DNA of 38,731 bases, from NCBI GenBank assembly GCA_015056765.1, contig SVFQ01000021.1:1-38731 (forward strand), in the 5' to 3' direction. Shown here piece by piece: positions 14,897 through 23,956 of the stretch (positions are counted from its first letter, which is position 1; the number at the start of each line of letters is the position of its first letter). Source of the DNA: Lachnospiraceae bacterium (lineage in GTDB: Bacteria > Bacillota > Clostridia > Lachnospirales > Lachnospiraceae). A program made the translations under genes and the position numbers. The notes beneath the pieces were generated by a model, which made no database searches, had not been told where the DNA came from, and saw only the letters and a program-made list of their open reading frames with translations.

Positions 14897-16480
14897 ATGG
14901 CAAAAAATCCAATTCTTCCAATCGACTTTCCGGACCCTGATGTAATCCGGGTTGGAGACACCTATTATATGGCAAGCACCACCATGTTTCTGATGCCCGG
15001 TGGAGATATTTTAAAATCCAAAGACCTGGTGCATTGGGAGCTGGCTGCCCATGTCTTTGATAGCCTTGGAGACGATGATCAGTATACATTAAAAAATCAT
15101 AAGCACGCCTATGCCAGAGGCATGTGGGCGCCCACCTTCCGCTATCACGAAGGTGTCTTCTATTTATCTTTCTCCTGCAACGAGAGAAAAAATTCTCTTC
15201 TCTTTACAGCGAATCAAGTAGAGGGCCCATGGAAAATGCAGGAAATGGGAGATTTCTTCTATGACTCCTCCCTGTTTTTTGATGAAGACGGAAAGGTCTA
15301 TATCGTTCACGGAAATACCACCGTTAGAATCACTGAATTAGACACCAATACTTGGGGTGCTAAAGAAGGCGGTCTATCCCGCATCCTTATCCAGGATAAG
15401 CCGAACCAGCCTTTGGGATTCGAAGGTTCTCACCTCTATAAGTTAAACGGAAAATACTACTTATTCACCTGTCACATGCCTGAAGAAACCGAAGGCAGAA
15501 AGACCGAGTGCTGCTTTATCTGCGACACCCTGGAAGGTGAATTCAAAGGAAAAACCATTTTAAATGACGCCATGGGCTATAACAGACCATGGCTCCAGGT
15601 AGCTCAGGGCGGACTGGTAGACGACCCGGAGGGAAATCTCTATATGTTCATGTTCCATGATAGAGGTGCCCTCGGACGAGCTCCGGTCATTTTCCCTATG
15701 ACTTTTGATGAAGAAGGCTACCCTGCACCGGACTCAGAAGGCTATAGAATTCCTCTTTACTTTGCAGGCACCAAGGGTGATACCTATGATAATTATGACT
15801 ATGGTCGAGACCTGTATTTTGGGGATGAGGATTTCTCAGAAGCTGATATAAAAGAGTTGTTAGAAAAGAAACTCTGGTGGCAGATTTCTCACAATCCGGA
15901 TTGGGACAACATCCAACTAGTCCATGACGATAAAAACGCTCTGCGAATCACTACCGGAACTGTAGTAGATAATCTACTGCAGGCTCGTAATACCATGACC
16001 CAAAGATGCGTTTATGATGTATGCAACGGTGAAATCACCATCGATCCCAGCGGCTTAAACATCGGAGACTATGCAGGTCTTTGTGCTTACAGTGCCCACT
16101 ACGGTGGCCTTTGCGTAGGTCGTGATGAAGAAGGTCTCTTCCTGGCAAAAATCGAAAGTGAAGCTGAGTCAGACAGCATCATGGGAGATAAAGGCTTCTA
16201 TGAGAGAAAGCCGGTTATCAGTATTCTGAAAAGACTTTCCAACGCAGAAAGCATTCGTGTTCAAATTACCACGGACTTCCGAAATGCTCCTGACTTCTGC
16301 ACCTATGCTTATGAAGAAAACGGTGTCTTTGTAGAAGTTCCAGGAAAGCACCTACTATACTTCAAATTAGATATCTTCATCGGTTGCCGTTTCGGTATCT
16401 TTACCTACAGTACAAAAGAAGCCGGCGGATATGCCGACTTCTCTGACTTCAAGATTCAATTAGGAGTTAACAAAAATTAG
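14897..16480 (+). CDS. GH43 glycoside hydrolase (beta-xylosidase/arabinofuranosidase-like)
   Basis: A 527-residue enzyme with an N-terminal five-bladed beta-propeller of family GH43 and a C-terminal beta-sandwich (about 310-525) typical of GH43 xylosidases. The three catalytic carboxylates are in place: Asp 13 in FPDPDVIR (base), Asp 123 in FYDSSLFFDEDGK (pKa modulator) and Glu 176 in LGFEGSHLYK (acid). No signal peptide, so it should act inside the cell on imported xylo- or arabino-oligosaccharides. The ATG follows TGAGGT. It is the only long plus-strand gene in the first 37 kb. Exact specificity cannot be read from sequence. Confidence 0.92.
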   Translation: MAKNPILPIDFPDPDVIRVGDTYYMASTTMFLMPGGDILKSKDLVHWELAAHVFDSLGDDDQYTLKNHKHAYARGMWAPTFRYHEGVFYLSFSCNERKNSLLFTANQVEGPWKMQEMGDFFYDSSLFFDEDGKVYIVHGNTTVRITELDTNTWGAKEGGLSRILIQDKPNQPLGFEGSHLYKLNGKYYLFTCHMPEETEGRKTECCFICDTLEGEFKGKTILNDAMGYNRPWLQVAQGGLVDDPEGNLYMFMFHDRGALGRAPVIFPMTFDEEGYPAPDSEGYRIPLYFAGTKGDTYDNYDYGRDLYFGDEDFSEADIKELLEKKLWWQISHNPDWDNIQLVHDDKNALRITTGTVVDNLLQARNTMTQRCVYDVCNGEITIDPSGLNIGDYAGLCAYSAHYGGLCVGRDEEGLFLAKIESEAESDSIMGDKGFYERKPVISILKRLSNAESIRVQITTDFRNAPDFCTYAYEENGVFVEVPGKHLLYFKLDIFIGCRFGIFTYSTKEAGGYADFSDFKIQLGVNKN

Positions 16481-16515
16481 AATCCTCACCGCACTTAAGA
16501 CTCCTGCATGGCAAT

Positions 16516-18291
16516 TTAGGAGTTGCCTGCAATCCTTTGATAGTATTCCTCCAATCGTGGTCTTGCATTCTCATAGGCCACTTGGAGGCTTGGATCAAAC
16601 TGGGAGCCCATACCCTCTAAGATGATATGATTGGCTTTCTCAAAATCATATGCTTCTTTATAGACGCGCTTACTTACCAAGGCATCATACACGTCTGCAA
16701 TAGCCATGATGCGAGCTTCCAGCGGAATCTGTTCTCCGGAAAGCTTCTCCGGATAGCCGGAACCATCCCAGCGTTCATGGTGATAATGAGCAATATTTTC
16801 AGCCAGCTGCTTAAAGGATTCGTCATCTGTATGGAATAAGATTTCGTGAATGACCCTGGCACCTTCCTCGGCATGCTTTTTCATCTTTTCAAACTCTTCG
16901 TCCGTAAATCTTCCGGGCTTGCGAAGCACCGCATCATCCACCGCTATTTTACCAAGGTCGTGCATGGGCGCTGCTTTGATTACATCTTTGCAGAATTCTT
17001 CTGTTAAAGAAAGTTTCCCTTCTTTTTGTATCTCTTCCACCAGAATACGAACTCCCTCGCTGGTTCTTTTGATGTGACCACCGGTAGAGTTGTCACGACT
17101 TTCCACCATGGTTGCAAGACTCATGATCAGGTTATCATGCATCTCTAAGATATGATTGGTTTTCGCCGCCACTTCTTCTTGCAGTTCATCATTGTAGGTG
17201 TCCAGCAGACGGATGTACTTGCGATTTGTGGTATCATCCTTGAAGATAACCATATATCCACGTTTTCGGCTACCATCATAGAGATAACTTACCGTCACGT
17301 TATAGATGATATCCTTACTCTCATCTCCATCTGCACTATGCAGTGTATAGACGAACTGGTTATTCTCCGGGTTTGCTTTGAAACTATCCAGATAATGTCT
17401 TAGCTTACGTTTGTCATTATCCTTACCGTAAACATCATCTACTGCCAGCTCATTCAGTTCCGGGAAAAGCTGACGCGCCATGGCATCGCTTCCCAGGTAT
17501 CTGTACTTGAAATCAAAAGAAACAAAGGTGATATCCTGACTATTTACCATAGTATCCATCACCGTGTCTGTCACGTCATACAGGTTCATTCTGGAAGAAA
17601 TAATCAAGTACATAACCTGTGCCAGCAAATACCCCACCGGCATCAAATCCAGCCATCCAAATAAATCACGTCCACCCAAATACGACGCCAGAACAAACAG
17701 ATACGGAATAATCAGAAGTGTAATAATGGTTCTGGGTACCTGTAAGTTCTTTACTGACGCATAACATATGGCCAAAAAACCAATTGCCAAAAACAAAAAC
17801 ACCACCGCATAATAAGCCGAATGCATCCAGCCATAAGTACGACTCAACCGGGGAATGCCATCCACCATCGCAAAGCTTATGGTTTTATAGAAAGTATCTG
17901 TATAGCCCATGGTAAGTGCAGTGGTATAACTAACACCACAAAGCACTAATAGCAACGCTCGAATCCATCTTTTAAGTTGAATACAACAAAGATCGGTGAT
18001 ACTAAAGAGCATGAAGAGTTGAAGGAAGGTGGCACCCAGGTAGACAACCTTTTGTGCCATCAGCGCTTCACTCAAATCTCTGGATATGCTAAATAAGAAT
18101 CGTCCCAAGCAAGTCACCGGAACGAATGTGAAAATCAGGCATATATTTACATTGTAGTGTTTATGCCAAACAAAGATATAAATTGCGGAGCATAGAAGCG
18201 TCGCTGCCCAAATACTCCCATAAAAAACCGGAACCAAATCTCCCCGTTCTCCTTTCACGTCGAAAACCTTCAAGTATCTCTTATGTACCAC
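16516..18291 (-). CDS. membrane-bound PAS/HD-GYP protein (cyclic-di-GMP phosphodiesterase)
   Basis: A 591-residue signalling protein. Six to seven membrane helices occupy residues about 22-232 (7TM sensor-like). A PAS-like domain follows (about 245-360), then a coiled linker, then an HD-GYP domain: His-Asp at 444-445 (PMHDLGKI), the HHERWDGSGYP motif at 504-514 and IADVYDAL. HD-GYP domains hydrolyse c-di-GMP using a di- or tri-iron site. The GTG at 18291 has no good ribosome site. A TTG at codon 19, preceded by GGAGAACGGGGAG, is an alternative start. The gene follows sufU by 24 bases with no terminator between, so it is probably the last gene of the suf transcript. Confidence 0.88.
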   Translation of the reverse strand: MVHKRYLKVFDVKGERGDLVPVFYGSIWAATLLCSAIYIFVWHKHYNVNICLIFTFVPVTCLGRFLFSISRDLSEALMAQKVVYLGATFLQLFMLFSITDLCCIQLKRWIRALLLVLCGVSYTTALTMGYTDTFYKTISFAMVDGIPRLSRTYGWMHSAYYAVVFLFLAIGFLAICYASVKNLQVPRTIITLLIIPYLFVLASYLGGRDLFGWLDLMPVGYLLAQVMYLIISSRMNLYDVTDTVMDTMVNSQDITFVSFDFKYRYLGSDAMARQLFPELNELAVDDVYGKDNDKRKLRHYLDSFKANPENNQFVYTLHSADGDESKDIIYNVTVSYLYDGSRKRGYMVIFKDDTTNRKYIRLLDTYNDELQEEVAAKTNHILEMHDNLIMSLATMVESRDNSTGGHIKRTSEGVRILVEEIQKEGKLSLTEEFCKDVIKAAPMHDLGKIAVDDAVLRKPGRFTDEEFEKMKKHAEEGARVIHEILFHTDDESFKQLAENIAHYHHERWDGSGYPEKLSGEQIPLEARIMAIADVYDALVSKRVYKEAYDFEKANHIILEGMGSQFDPSLQVAYENARPRLEEYYQRIAGNS

Positions 18292-18315
18292 ATTTTCGGC
18301 GTTATCGCAACGGAT

Positions 18316-18729
18316 TTAAAACATTTCTTTCATGGTTCTCCAGCCAAGTACCGCACATTTTACTCTGGCAGGCATATGAGAGACGCTTTCTAAGATGCCG
18401 GCTTCTTCTAACTCATCCCGTTCTTCCGGGCTGATACCTTCCTTGATCATGCGGAGAAAAAGGTCGCATAGATGCAACGCTTCCTCTTTCGTCTTACCGA
18501 TAATCATGTCTAGCATGATATCAGCAGACGCCTGAGAAATGGCGCATCCATCCCCTTCATAAGCACCGTCTTTGATGATGCCATCTTCCACCTTTAAGCT
18601 GAGGGTAATCTCATCTCCGCAAGATGGATTCACGCCCTCTAAAGTCAGGTTGGCCCCCTCTAAATGATACTTATGATAGGGTCTTAAATTGTGTTCGTTG
18701 ATAATCTCGTTATATAAAGTGTTATTCAT
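18316..18729 (-). CDS. sufU: SufU iron-sulfur scaffold/zinc sulfurtransferase
   Basis: A 137-residue SufU. Cys 37 and Asp 39 (NPSCGDEI), Cys 62 (GDGCAISQAS) and Cys 125 (ARVKCAVLGW) are the zinc-binding residues through which SufU accepts persulfide sulfur from SufS. The 18-residue insertion between the second and third Cys regions typical of SufU over IscU is present (KTKEEALHLCDLFLRMIKEG). The ATG at 18729 is preferred to an upstream start that would overlap sufS, and it follows AGAGATAAGAAG. It lies 19 bases after sufS. Confidence 0.93.
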   Translation of the reverse strand: MNNTLYNEIINEHNLRPYHKYHLEGANLTLEGVNPSCGDEITLSLKVEDGIIKDGAYEGDGCAISQASADIMLDMIIGKTKEEALHLCDLFLRMIKEGISPEERDELEEAGILESVSHMPARVKCAVLGWRTMKEMF

Positions 18730-18748
18730 ACTTCTTATCTCTTCTTTA

Positions 18749-19996
18749 CTAGAATCCCATCTTGCCTCTAATCTGGGACAATACATCTAGAAATCTGTCG
18801 ATTTCCGCCTCTGTATTATAGATGCCTACGCTTACTCTGGTACTGGAGTGCACCCTGATACCTGCAAGCTCTCCCAAATATCTGTGAAGGGGCTCGGCGC
18901 AGTGATGTCCCGCTCTTACACAGACGCCTTCATCTGCAAAGACCTGGGCCACATCGTGAGGATGTACGCCATCTACTCGAAACGCTACGATACCATGGTG
19001 ATTGCAAGCTTTCTTGTCACCCAGAATGTCGATATAAGGCATCTCCTTCATGGCGTTTACGATTCTGGCTGTCAGGGCGTTTTCTCTGGCTACGATTTGC
19101 TCAAATCCATACTGATTGATAAAGTCGATAGCTGCATGAAGTCCTATCGCACCGCCGGCGTCCACCGTACCTGCTTCAAATTTGTAAGGCAATTCTGCAA
19201 ATACTGTTTTCTCTTTGGTGACGGATTCAATCATCTCACCACCATAAAGAAACGGAGGCATTTTTTCTAATAGTTCTTTTCTACCATAGAGGACACCGAT
19301 TCCCATAGGAGCATACATCTTATGTCCGGAGAAGGCATAGAAATCTGCACCCAGTTCTCTCACATTCACGCGAATGTGGGCCACTGCCTGAGCGCCATCA
19401 ATGACGGCCACGCCACCCACGCTGTGAATCAATTCTGTCATGGATTTGATATCATTGATTCTGCCAAGCACATTGGAAATCTGCGTAATGGCCAGGATCT
19501 TGGTTTTCTCCGTGATGAGACCTTTTAATTTATCTAAATCAAAGCTGCCATCTTCTTCCGGATCAAAATAAACTACCTTTGCTCCTTTCGTAGCAGCAGC
19601 CTGTTTCCAGGGCAGGAAATTGCTGTGGTGCTCCGCCGTGCTGACGATGATTTCATCCCCTTCTTGTAAGGCACTCATGCCATAGCTGTAAGCCGCAAGA
19701 TTCATGCTCTCTGAAGCATTACGGGTAAAGATGATTTCACAGGCATCTTCTGCGCCGATGAAATCTGCTACAGCCTGACGTGCCTTCTGACAGGCCTCGG
19801 TAGCTTCCATGCTTAAATCATAGATGCCCCTTAAAGGATTGGCATTCTGTCTTCTGTAGTATTCATCCACCGCCCGAAGCACGCTTTCCGGCTTCTGGGT
19901 AGTGGCTCCATTGTCTAAATATGCAATATCAGATTCCCGAATTAACGGAAACTCAGCTCTTACACTTTCATCTAGTTGTTTCAGTTTCTCTTTCAT
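18749..19996 (-). CDS. sufS: SufS cysteine desulfurase
   Basis: A 415-residue class II PLP-dependent cysteine desulfurase that converts cysteine to alanine and passes persulfide sulfur to SufU. The PLP lysine is Lys 226 in FSGHKMYAP; the catalytic cysteine is Cys 366 in RAGHHCAEPLH, in the short-loop form of group II enzymes. AEHHSN, with its PLP-stacking His, and the VIDGAQAVAH motif are also present. The start overlaps the end of sufD by 29 bases, pointing to translational coupling; a weak GAGAG is the only ribosome site. The order sufCBDSU is typical of Firmicutes. Confidence 0.95.
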   Translation of the reverse strand: MKEKLKQLDESVRAEFPLIRESDIAYLDNGATTQKPESVLRAVDEYYRRQNANPLRGIYDLSMEATEACQKARQAVADFIGAEDACEIIFTRNASESMNLAAYSYGMSALQEGDEIIVSTAEHHSNFLPWKQAAATKGAKVVYFDPEEDGSFDLDKLKGLITEKTKILAITQISNVLGRINDIKSMTELIHSVGGVAVIDGAQAVAHIRVNVRELGADFYAFSGHKMYAPMGIGVLYGRKELLEKMPPFLYGGEMIESVTKEKTVFAELPYKFEAGTVDAGGAIGLHAAIDFINQYGFEQIVARENALTARIVNAMKEMPYIDILGDKKACNHHGIVAFRVDGVHPHDVAQVFADEGVCVRAGHHCAEPLHRYLGELAGIRVHSSTRVSVGIYNTEAEIDRFLDVLSQIRGKMGF

Positions 19997-21062
19997 GCTC
20001 TCTGATTATACCTTTTATTCTGTCATCCTCGATTTTATTGACCACCGCATCGATCTTCGCTTTTTCCATCAGCTTGTAGGCGTCCTTTTCACTGATTCCT
20101 CTGGACTTCATGTAGGTAAGCAGATGCTCATCCAGTCTTCCGATGGTAGCTCCGTGAGCACCTTCCACATCCTCTTCATCGCAAAGGATGAGAGGAATCG
20201 TCTGGTTCACGATGGTGTCGTCTATCAAAAGCACATCTTCAATCTCTGCTCCTTTGGCGCCGGCACATCCTCTGTGAAAATCGATGGTACCGCGGAAGAG
20301 TTTCTTAGACTGGCCTTTCATTACACCGCTTACGCCGATATTGCTCTCTGTGTTTTTGCCTCTGTGATCTGCCACATAATTCATATCCAGAGTAGCTTCT
20401 CCATCCAAGGAATAGGCCACGTCGATGCTGATGCTGCTTCCTTTTCCACTAAGCTTTGTATTGGAACCATAGTAGTTTTTTCCGCCGCCCAGGATTACCT
20501 GAATCAGTTTAAACTGCCCATGGTCTGCCACATAACCGCCCAGGTCGTTACACAAACGTGCTGCTTTTCCCAGGCGATTCACCTGCACGATGGTAAGGCT
20601 TCCACCTTCTGCGATGTGGTATTTATTTTGCAAAAGAAGCGTGTGCCCCTGATTTGCGTCTGTATCTGTGATATCCTGAATCACAGTAAGGGAACTGTTT
20701 GCTCCTATAGTAAAGTCTAGAAGACTCACCTCATCTTTGGCAGTAGACTTGCCCTCTGCTCCATAAGAAATATATAAAGGCTTCTCCACCTGCACGCCAT
20801 CCTCAATGCTATAGCCTGCAGGTTTTACACCGGTATCTGCCAGTACCGAATCAAAAGCTTCTCCCAGTCCTGTGGTCACCGGTATATCCGTCATCGGGCC
20901 GATAGCTTTTCCTGATAGTTTATCTACACCCTCCGGAAGCTCTTCCCTGTACAGAGCCTGCACAGGTTCCATCTCCAGGTCCAAATAGGTTTCGTTCATC
21001 TTAAGCTTGTTCCAGGTTCTGGCAGGAAGTTGATTCACACGTATATTTTTTGTATTTCCCAT
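19968..21062 (-). CDS. sufD: SufD, Fe-S scaffold subunit
   Basis: A 364-residue SufD of the SufBC2D scaffold. The right-handed beta-helix core and the conserved C-terminal SufB/D block are visible (VLLIDDTIVNQTIPLILCDE, then VEGAHGATIGRLDEHLLTYM with the conserved His, then SRGISEKDAYKLMEKA). It pairs with SufB to hold the nascent cluster. Its ATG overlaps the sufB stop as TAATG, and its end overlaps sufS by 29 bases. Confidence 0.93.
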   Translation of the reverse strand: MGNTKNIRVNQLPARTWNKLKMNETYLDLEMEPVQALYREELPEGVDKLSGKAIGPMTDIPVTTGLGEAFDSVLADTGVKPAGYSIEDGVQVEKPLYISYGAEGKSTAKDEVSLLDFTIGANSSLTVIQDITDTDANQGHTLLLQNKYHIAEGGSLTIVQVNRLGKAARLCNDLGGYVADHGQFKLIQVILGGGKNYYGSNTKLSGKGSSISIDVAYSLDGEATLDMNYVADHRGKNTESNIGVSGVMKGQSKKLFRGTIDFHRGCAGAKGAEIEDVLLIDDTIVNQTIPLILCDEEDVEGAHGATIGRLDEHLLTYMKSRGISEKDAYKLMEKAKIDAVVNKIEDDRIKGIIREHERETETTR

Positions 21063-22480
21063 TATCCGATACTTCCTTTCATCTCAAGACTAATCAGGTT
21101 ATTCATTTCCACCGCATATTCCAACGGAAGTTCTTTGCTGACATTATCTGCAAAGCCTCGTACGATTAGTGCTCTGGCCTCCTCTTCAGACAAGCCTCTG
21201 CTCATCAGGTAGAATACTGTCTCATCACTGATTCGTCCGATTTTCGCTTCGTGTCCCACATCTGCATCGGCGCATCTTACATCCATAGCCGGTATCGTAT
21301 CAGAGCGACTGATATCGTCTACCATCAGGGATTCACAAGATACGGCAGATTTACTTCTGTGGGCATTTTTCCCGATGATGACGGAGCTTCTAAAGGTATT
21401 GATACCGCCGGACTTGCTGATGGAGCGTGTATTGATGTAGGAAGAAGTATCTTCCGCATTATGCACCACCTTTGTTCCTGTATCTAAGTCCTGTCCCTCT
21501 CCCGCAAAGGTCACGCCGGTAAACTCAGCTCTGGCACCTTTTCCGTTCAGCACACTCATAGGATACAGATAAGATACATGAGATCCAAAGGATCCGGACA
21601 CCCACTCAATCTTTCCGCCTTCTTCTACGATGGCTCTTTTGGTATTCAGGTTATACATGTTTTTGGACCAGTTCTCAATGGTAGAGTAGCGCAAAGTCGC
21701 GTTTTTCCCTACAAATAATTCCACGCATCCGGCATGCAGATTGGCCACGTTATACTTAGGAGCTGAGCAGCCTTCTATAAAGTGCAAATAAGCGCCTTCT
21801 CCTACAATAATCAAGGTGTGCTCAAACTGACCTGCACCTTTCGCATTTAATCTAAAATAGGACTGTAGTGGAATGTCCAAATGCACCCCCGCAGGCACAT
21901 ATACAAAAGAACCGCCGGACCATACCGCACCGTGCAATGCTGCGAATTTATGATCCGTAGGAGGCACCGCTTTCATGAAGTGCTCCCGAATCATATCTCC
22001 GTATTCACCGCGAAGAGCACTCTCTATATCTGTATAGATTACTCCACGCTTTGCCACATCATCTTTGATATTGTGATAAACCAGCTCTGAGTCATACTGT
22101 GCACCTACACCTGCCAGAGACTTACGCTCTGCCTGTGGGATACCCAGTCTGTCAAAGGTCTCCTTGATGTCCTCCGGCACGTCTTCCCAACTGGTGTGCA
22201 TTCTCTCTGTGTTGGGGCGTACATACGTCACAATGTTATCGATATCCAATCCTTCTATGGAAGGGCCCCAATCAGGAACATCACTTTCGTTATAATATTT
22301 CAAAGACTTCAGTCTAAACTCTCGCATCCATTCCGGATCGTTTTTCTCTTCCGAGATTTGCTTTACAATCTCTTCCGTGAGGCCTTCCTCCACCTTGTAG
22401 GCGTCTTTATCCTCAAATCGAAAGTCATATAGGCTTCTATCTATATCCTCTACTTGTGTTTTTTCTTTCATCTTCTTCAC
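21062..22480 (-). CDS. sufB: SufB, Fe-S scaffold subunit
   Basis: A 472-residue SufB, the subunit on which Fe-S clusters are assembled. The family blocks VPAGVHLDIPLQSYFRLNAK, EGCSAPKYNVANLHAGCVE and MDVRCADADVGHEAKIGRI are present. It is joined to sufD by a TAATG overlap and starts 14 bases after sufC, so all are on one transcript. Confidence 0.96.
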   Translation of the reverse strand: MKKMKEKTQVEDIDRSLYDFRFEDKDAYKVEEGLTEEIVKQISEEKNDPEWMREFRLKSLKYYNESDVPDWGPSIEGLDIDNIVTYVRPNTERMHTSWEDVPEDIKETFDRLGIPQAERKSLAGVGAQYDSELVYHNIKDDVAKRGVIYTDIESALRGEYGDMIREHFMKAVPPTDHKFAALHGAVWSGGSFVYVPAGVHLDIPLQSYFRLNAKGAGQFEHTLIIVGEGAYLHFIEGCSAPKYNVANLHAGCVELFVGKNATLRYSTIENWSKNMYNLNTKRAIVEEGGKIEWVSGSFGSHVSYLYPMSVLNGKGARAEFTGVTFAGEGQDLDTGTKVVHNAEDTSSYINTRSISKSGGINTFRSSVIIGKNAHRSKSAVSCESLMVDDISRSDTIPAMDVRCADADVGHEAKIGRISDETVFYLMSRGLSEEEARALIVRGFADNVSKELPLEYAVEMNNLISLEMKGSIG

Positions 22481-22494
22481 CGTCTAACCGTAAT

Positions 22495-23238
22495 TTATGA
22501 TTGCAGGTATTTTTCGAAACCATTCTCGTTGATTTCATCAATCAGACTTGCATCGCCCTCTGCCACGATCTTGCCATTTACCAGCACGTGGGTCTTATCT
22601 ACTTTCAGTTCTTCTAAAATTCTGGTGCTATGGGTAATGATCAGCAGTGCTCCGCCGACCTGCTTCTTGTATTCTTCTACACCTTTGGACACGATACGTA
22701 CTGCATCCACATCCAAACCGGAATCTGTCTCATCCAGGATTGCCAGTTTCGGGCGAAGCATGAGAAGCTGCAGAATCTCCGCTTTTTTCTTTTCACCGCC
22801 GGAAAATCCCACATTCAAATCTCTATCTGCATAGGACGGATCCATCTGTAACACTTCCATGGTTTCCTGCAGTCTTTTCTTAAAATCCCAAAGCTTAATA
22901 CGCTCACCGGTGTGTAATTCCAGAGCCGTTTTAATAAAGTTGCTCAGTGTAATTCCTGGCACTTCGATAGGATTTTGGAACGTTAAAAAAAGACCTTTCT
23001 TCACGATCTTGTCTGTGTCCTCTCCTGTGATATCTTCTCCGGCAAAGCGGATACTACCACCTGTAATTTCATATGCAGGATCTCCGATAATGACGGAGCC
23101 CAGAGTAGACTTGCCGGCACCATTTGGTCCCATGATGACATGCACTTCTCCTTCTCCTACTTCCAAATCCAGTCCATGTAAAATCTCTTTTTCTTCAATT
23201 CCGGCCTTTAAGCCTTTGATATTTAAAAGCTCGCTCAC
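22495..23238 (-). CDS. sufC: SufC ATPase
   Basis: A 247-residue ABC-type ATPase of the SufBCD complex. Walker A GPNGAGKST is at about 38-46; the signature is GFSGGEKKKAE; Walker B is LAILDETDSGLDVDA. The Asp-Glu-Thr-Asp form of Walker B is a usual Firmicutes variant. ATP hydrolysis drives the rearrangement of SufB-SufD for cluster assembly. The ATG follows AAGGAGGACGAAAAG, 12 bases after the regulator gene. Confidence 0.96.
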   Translation of the reverse strand: MSELLNIKGLKAGIEEKEILHGLDLEVGEGEVHVIMGPNGAGKSTLGSVIIGDPAYEITGGSIRFAGEDITGEDTDKIVKKGLFLTFQNPIEVPGITLSNFIKTALELHTGERIKLWDFKKRLQETMEVLQMDPSYADRDLNVGFSGGEKKKAEILQLLMLRPKLAILDETDSGLDVDAVRIVSKGVEEYKKQVGGALLIITHSTRILEELKVDKTHVLVNGKIVAEGDASLIDEINENGFEKYLQS

Positions 23239-23250
23239 TTTTCGTCCTCC

Positions 23251-23673
23251 TTACTTTCTTGAGCATGGAGTATTGCAGGCTACTACACATACTCCGCCTT
23301 CTGTCGTATTTCCACAGTTTCCGCCGCAGCCTCCGCCACAATTTTCGCTGCCGTCACATAGAGCCACACTTCCGCCCTCTATCACAAGTTCCTTGCCATT
23401 CACCAGCATATCGGAAAGTTTAAATCTGGCTCTTTCATAGATCTCTGTGGTAGTGGTTCTGGATATCCCCATGTGTGCTGCACACTGCTCGTGCGTCCTT
23501 CCCAAGTAGTCAATCAGTCTGATAGCTTCGTATTCATCCAGACTAAGTACAACCCTGCGATCCTCTTTTTCTTCCGCATTATGTCCGACCAAGTCTATTT
23601 TTTCTTCTCGTGCGCCGAAAAGTGTATACTTCGGAATCACGCATACTTTTCTACTTCTCGCAGGTCTTGCCAT
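23251..23673 (-). CDS. UPF0251 (DUF134) DNA-binding protein with Cys-rich tail, head of the suf operon
   Basis: A 140-residue protein starting with the family signature MARPARSRKVC. A helix-turn-helix of the sigma-70 region-4 type covers about residues 41-95 (LSLDEYEAIRLIDYL, then HEQCAAHMGISRTTTTEIYERA). The last 40 residues hold seven cysteines (SENCGGGCGGNCGN, GGVCVVACNTPC) plus Cys 11 near the N-terminus and Cys 65 in the HTH. It is the first gene of the suf operon and has a GAGGAGG ribosome site. The tail is a good candidate for an Fe-S or metal site, making this a possible self-regulating sensor like IscR or SufR; that role is inference. Confidence 0.88.
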   Translation of the reverse strand: MARPARSRKVCVIPKYTLFGAREEKIDLVGHNAEEKEDRRVVLSLDEYEAIRLIDYLGRTHEQCAAHMGISRTTTTEIYERARFKLSDMLVNGKELVIEGGSVALCDGSENCGGGCGGNCGNTTEGGVCVVACNTPCSRK

Positions 23674-23729
23674 CTCTTCCTCCTCAAGAATCCCATGTGC
23701 AATACTTCAAAAATGTCGTTCTTCATTTC

Positions 23730-23741
23730 CGACATATGTCG
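23730..23741. promoter_or_regulatory. candidate operator of the suf operon
   Basis: Perfect palindrome CGACATATGTCG directly after the -10 box, covering the expected transcription start. A further half-site ATGTCG lies at 23713-23718 in inverted orientation to the left arm. Likely target of the UPF0251 regulator; untested. Confidence 0.55.
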
Positions 23742-23770
23742 ATTATAATGCAACTTTAGATTTTGCGCAA
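23742..23770 (-). promoter_or_regulatory. suf operon promoter
   Basis: TTGCGC (23770-23765), 17-bp spacer, perfect TATAAT (23747-23742) on the minus strand, 69 bp before the first gene. Confidence 0.7.
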
Positions 23771-23867
23771 CACTCTTTTATTAGCATCTCCTACCGTCTA
23801 GTCCGCAGGATGCACCTTCATTACCCGGATGTACCCCTTCGATAGCCATCCTTAGTAAGTAATAAAA

Positions 23868-23903
23868 AGAACCGTACAGGAAACTAAATCCTGCTACGGT
23901 TCT
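23868..23903 (-). terminator. terminator of the alpha-glucoside operon
   Basis: Stem AGAACCGTA-CAGG pairing with CCTG-TACGGTTCT (one-base bulge), T-rich tail TTTTATT on the minus strand, 54 bases after the last GH31 gene. The stretch from here to the suf promoter holds no gene. Confidence 0.8.
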
Positions 23904-23956
23904 CATAATATGCTTCAAACATGAAGTTTCTGTGTACTTTAGCTTATTTCCCCGGA

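Noticed and set aside
16500..16523. ACTCCT/AGGAGT inverted repeat between convergent GH43 and HD-GYP genes
   Set aside because: Only 6 bp with a long loop and no T-run in either direction, so not called a terminator.
18316..18786. Longer sufU frame starting inside sufS
   Set aside because: The extra 19 residues are not family-like, and the internal ATG at 18729 gives the normal SufU N-terminus.
19902..20720. 272-residue plus-strand open frame
   Set aside because: Antisense to sufS/sufD, which have clear family motifs; the composition is that of a reverse-frame shadow.
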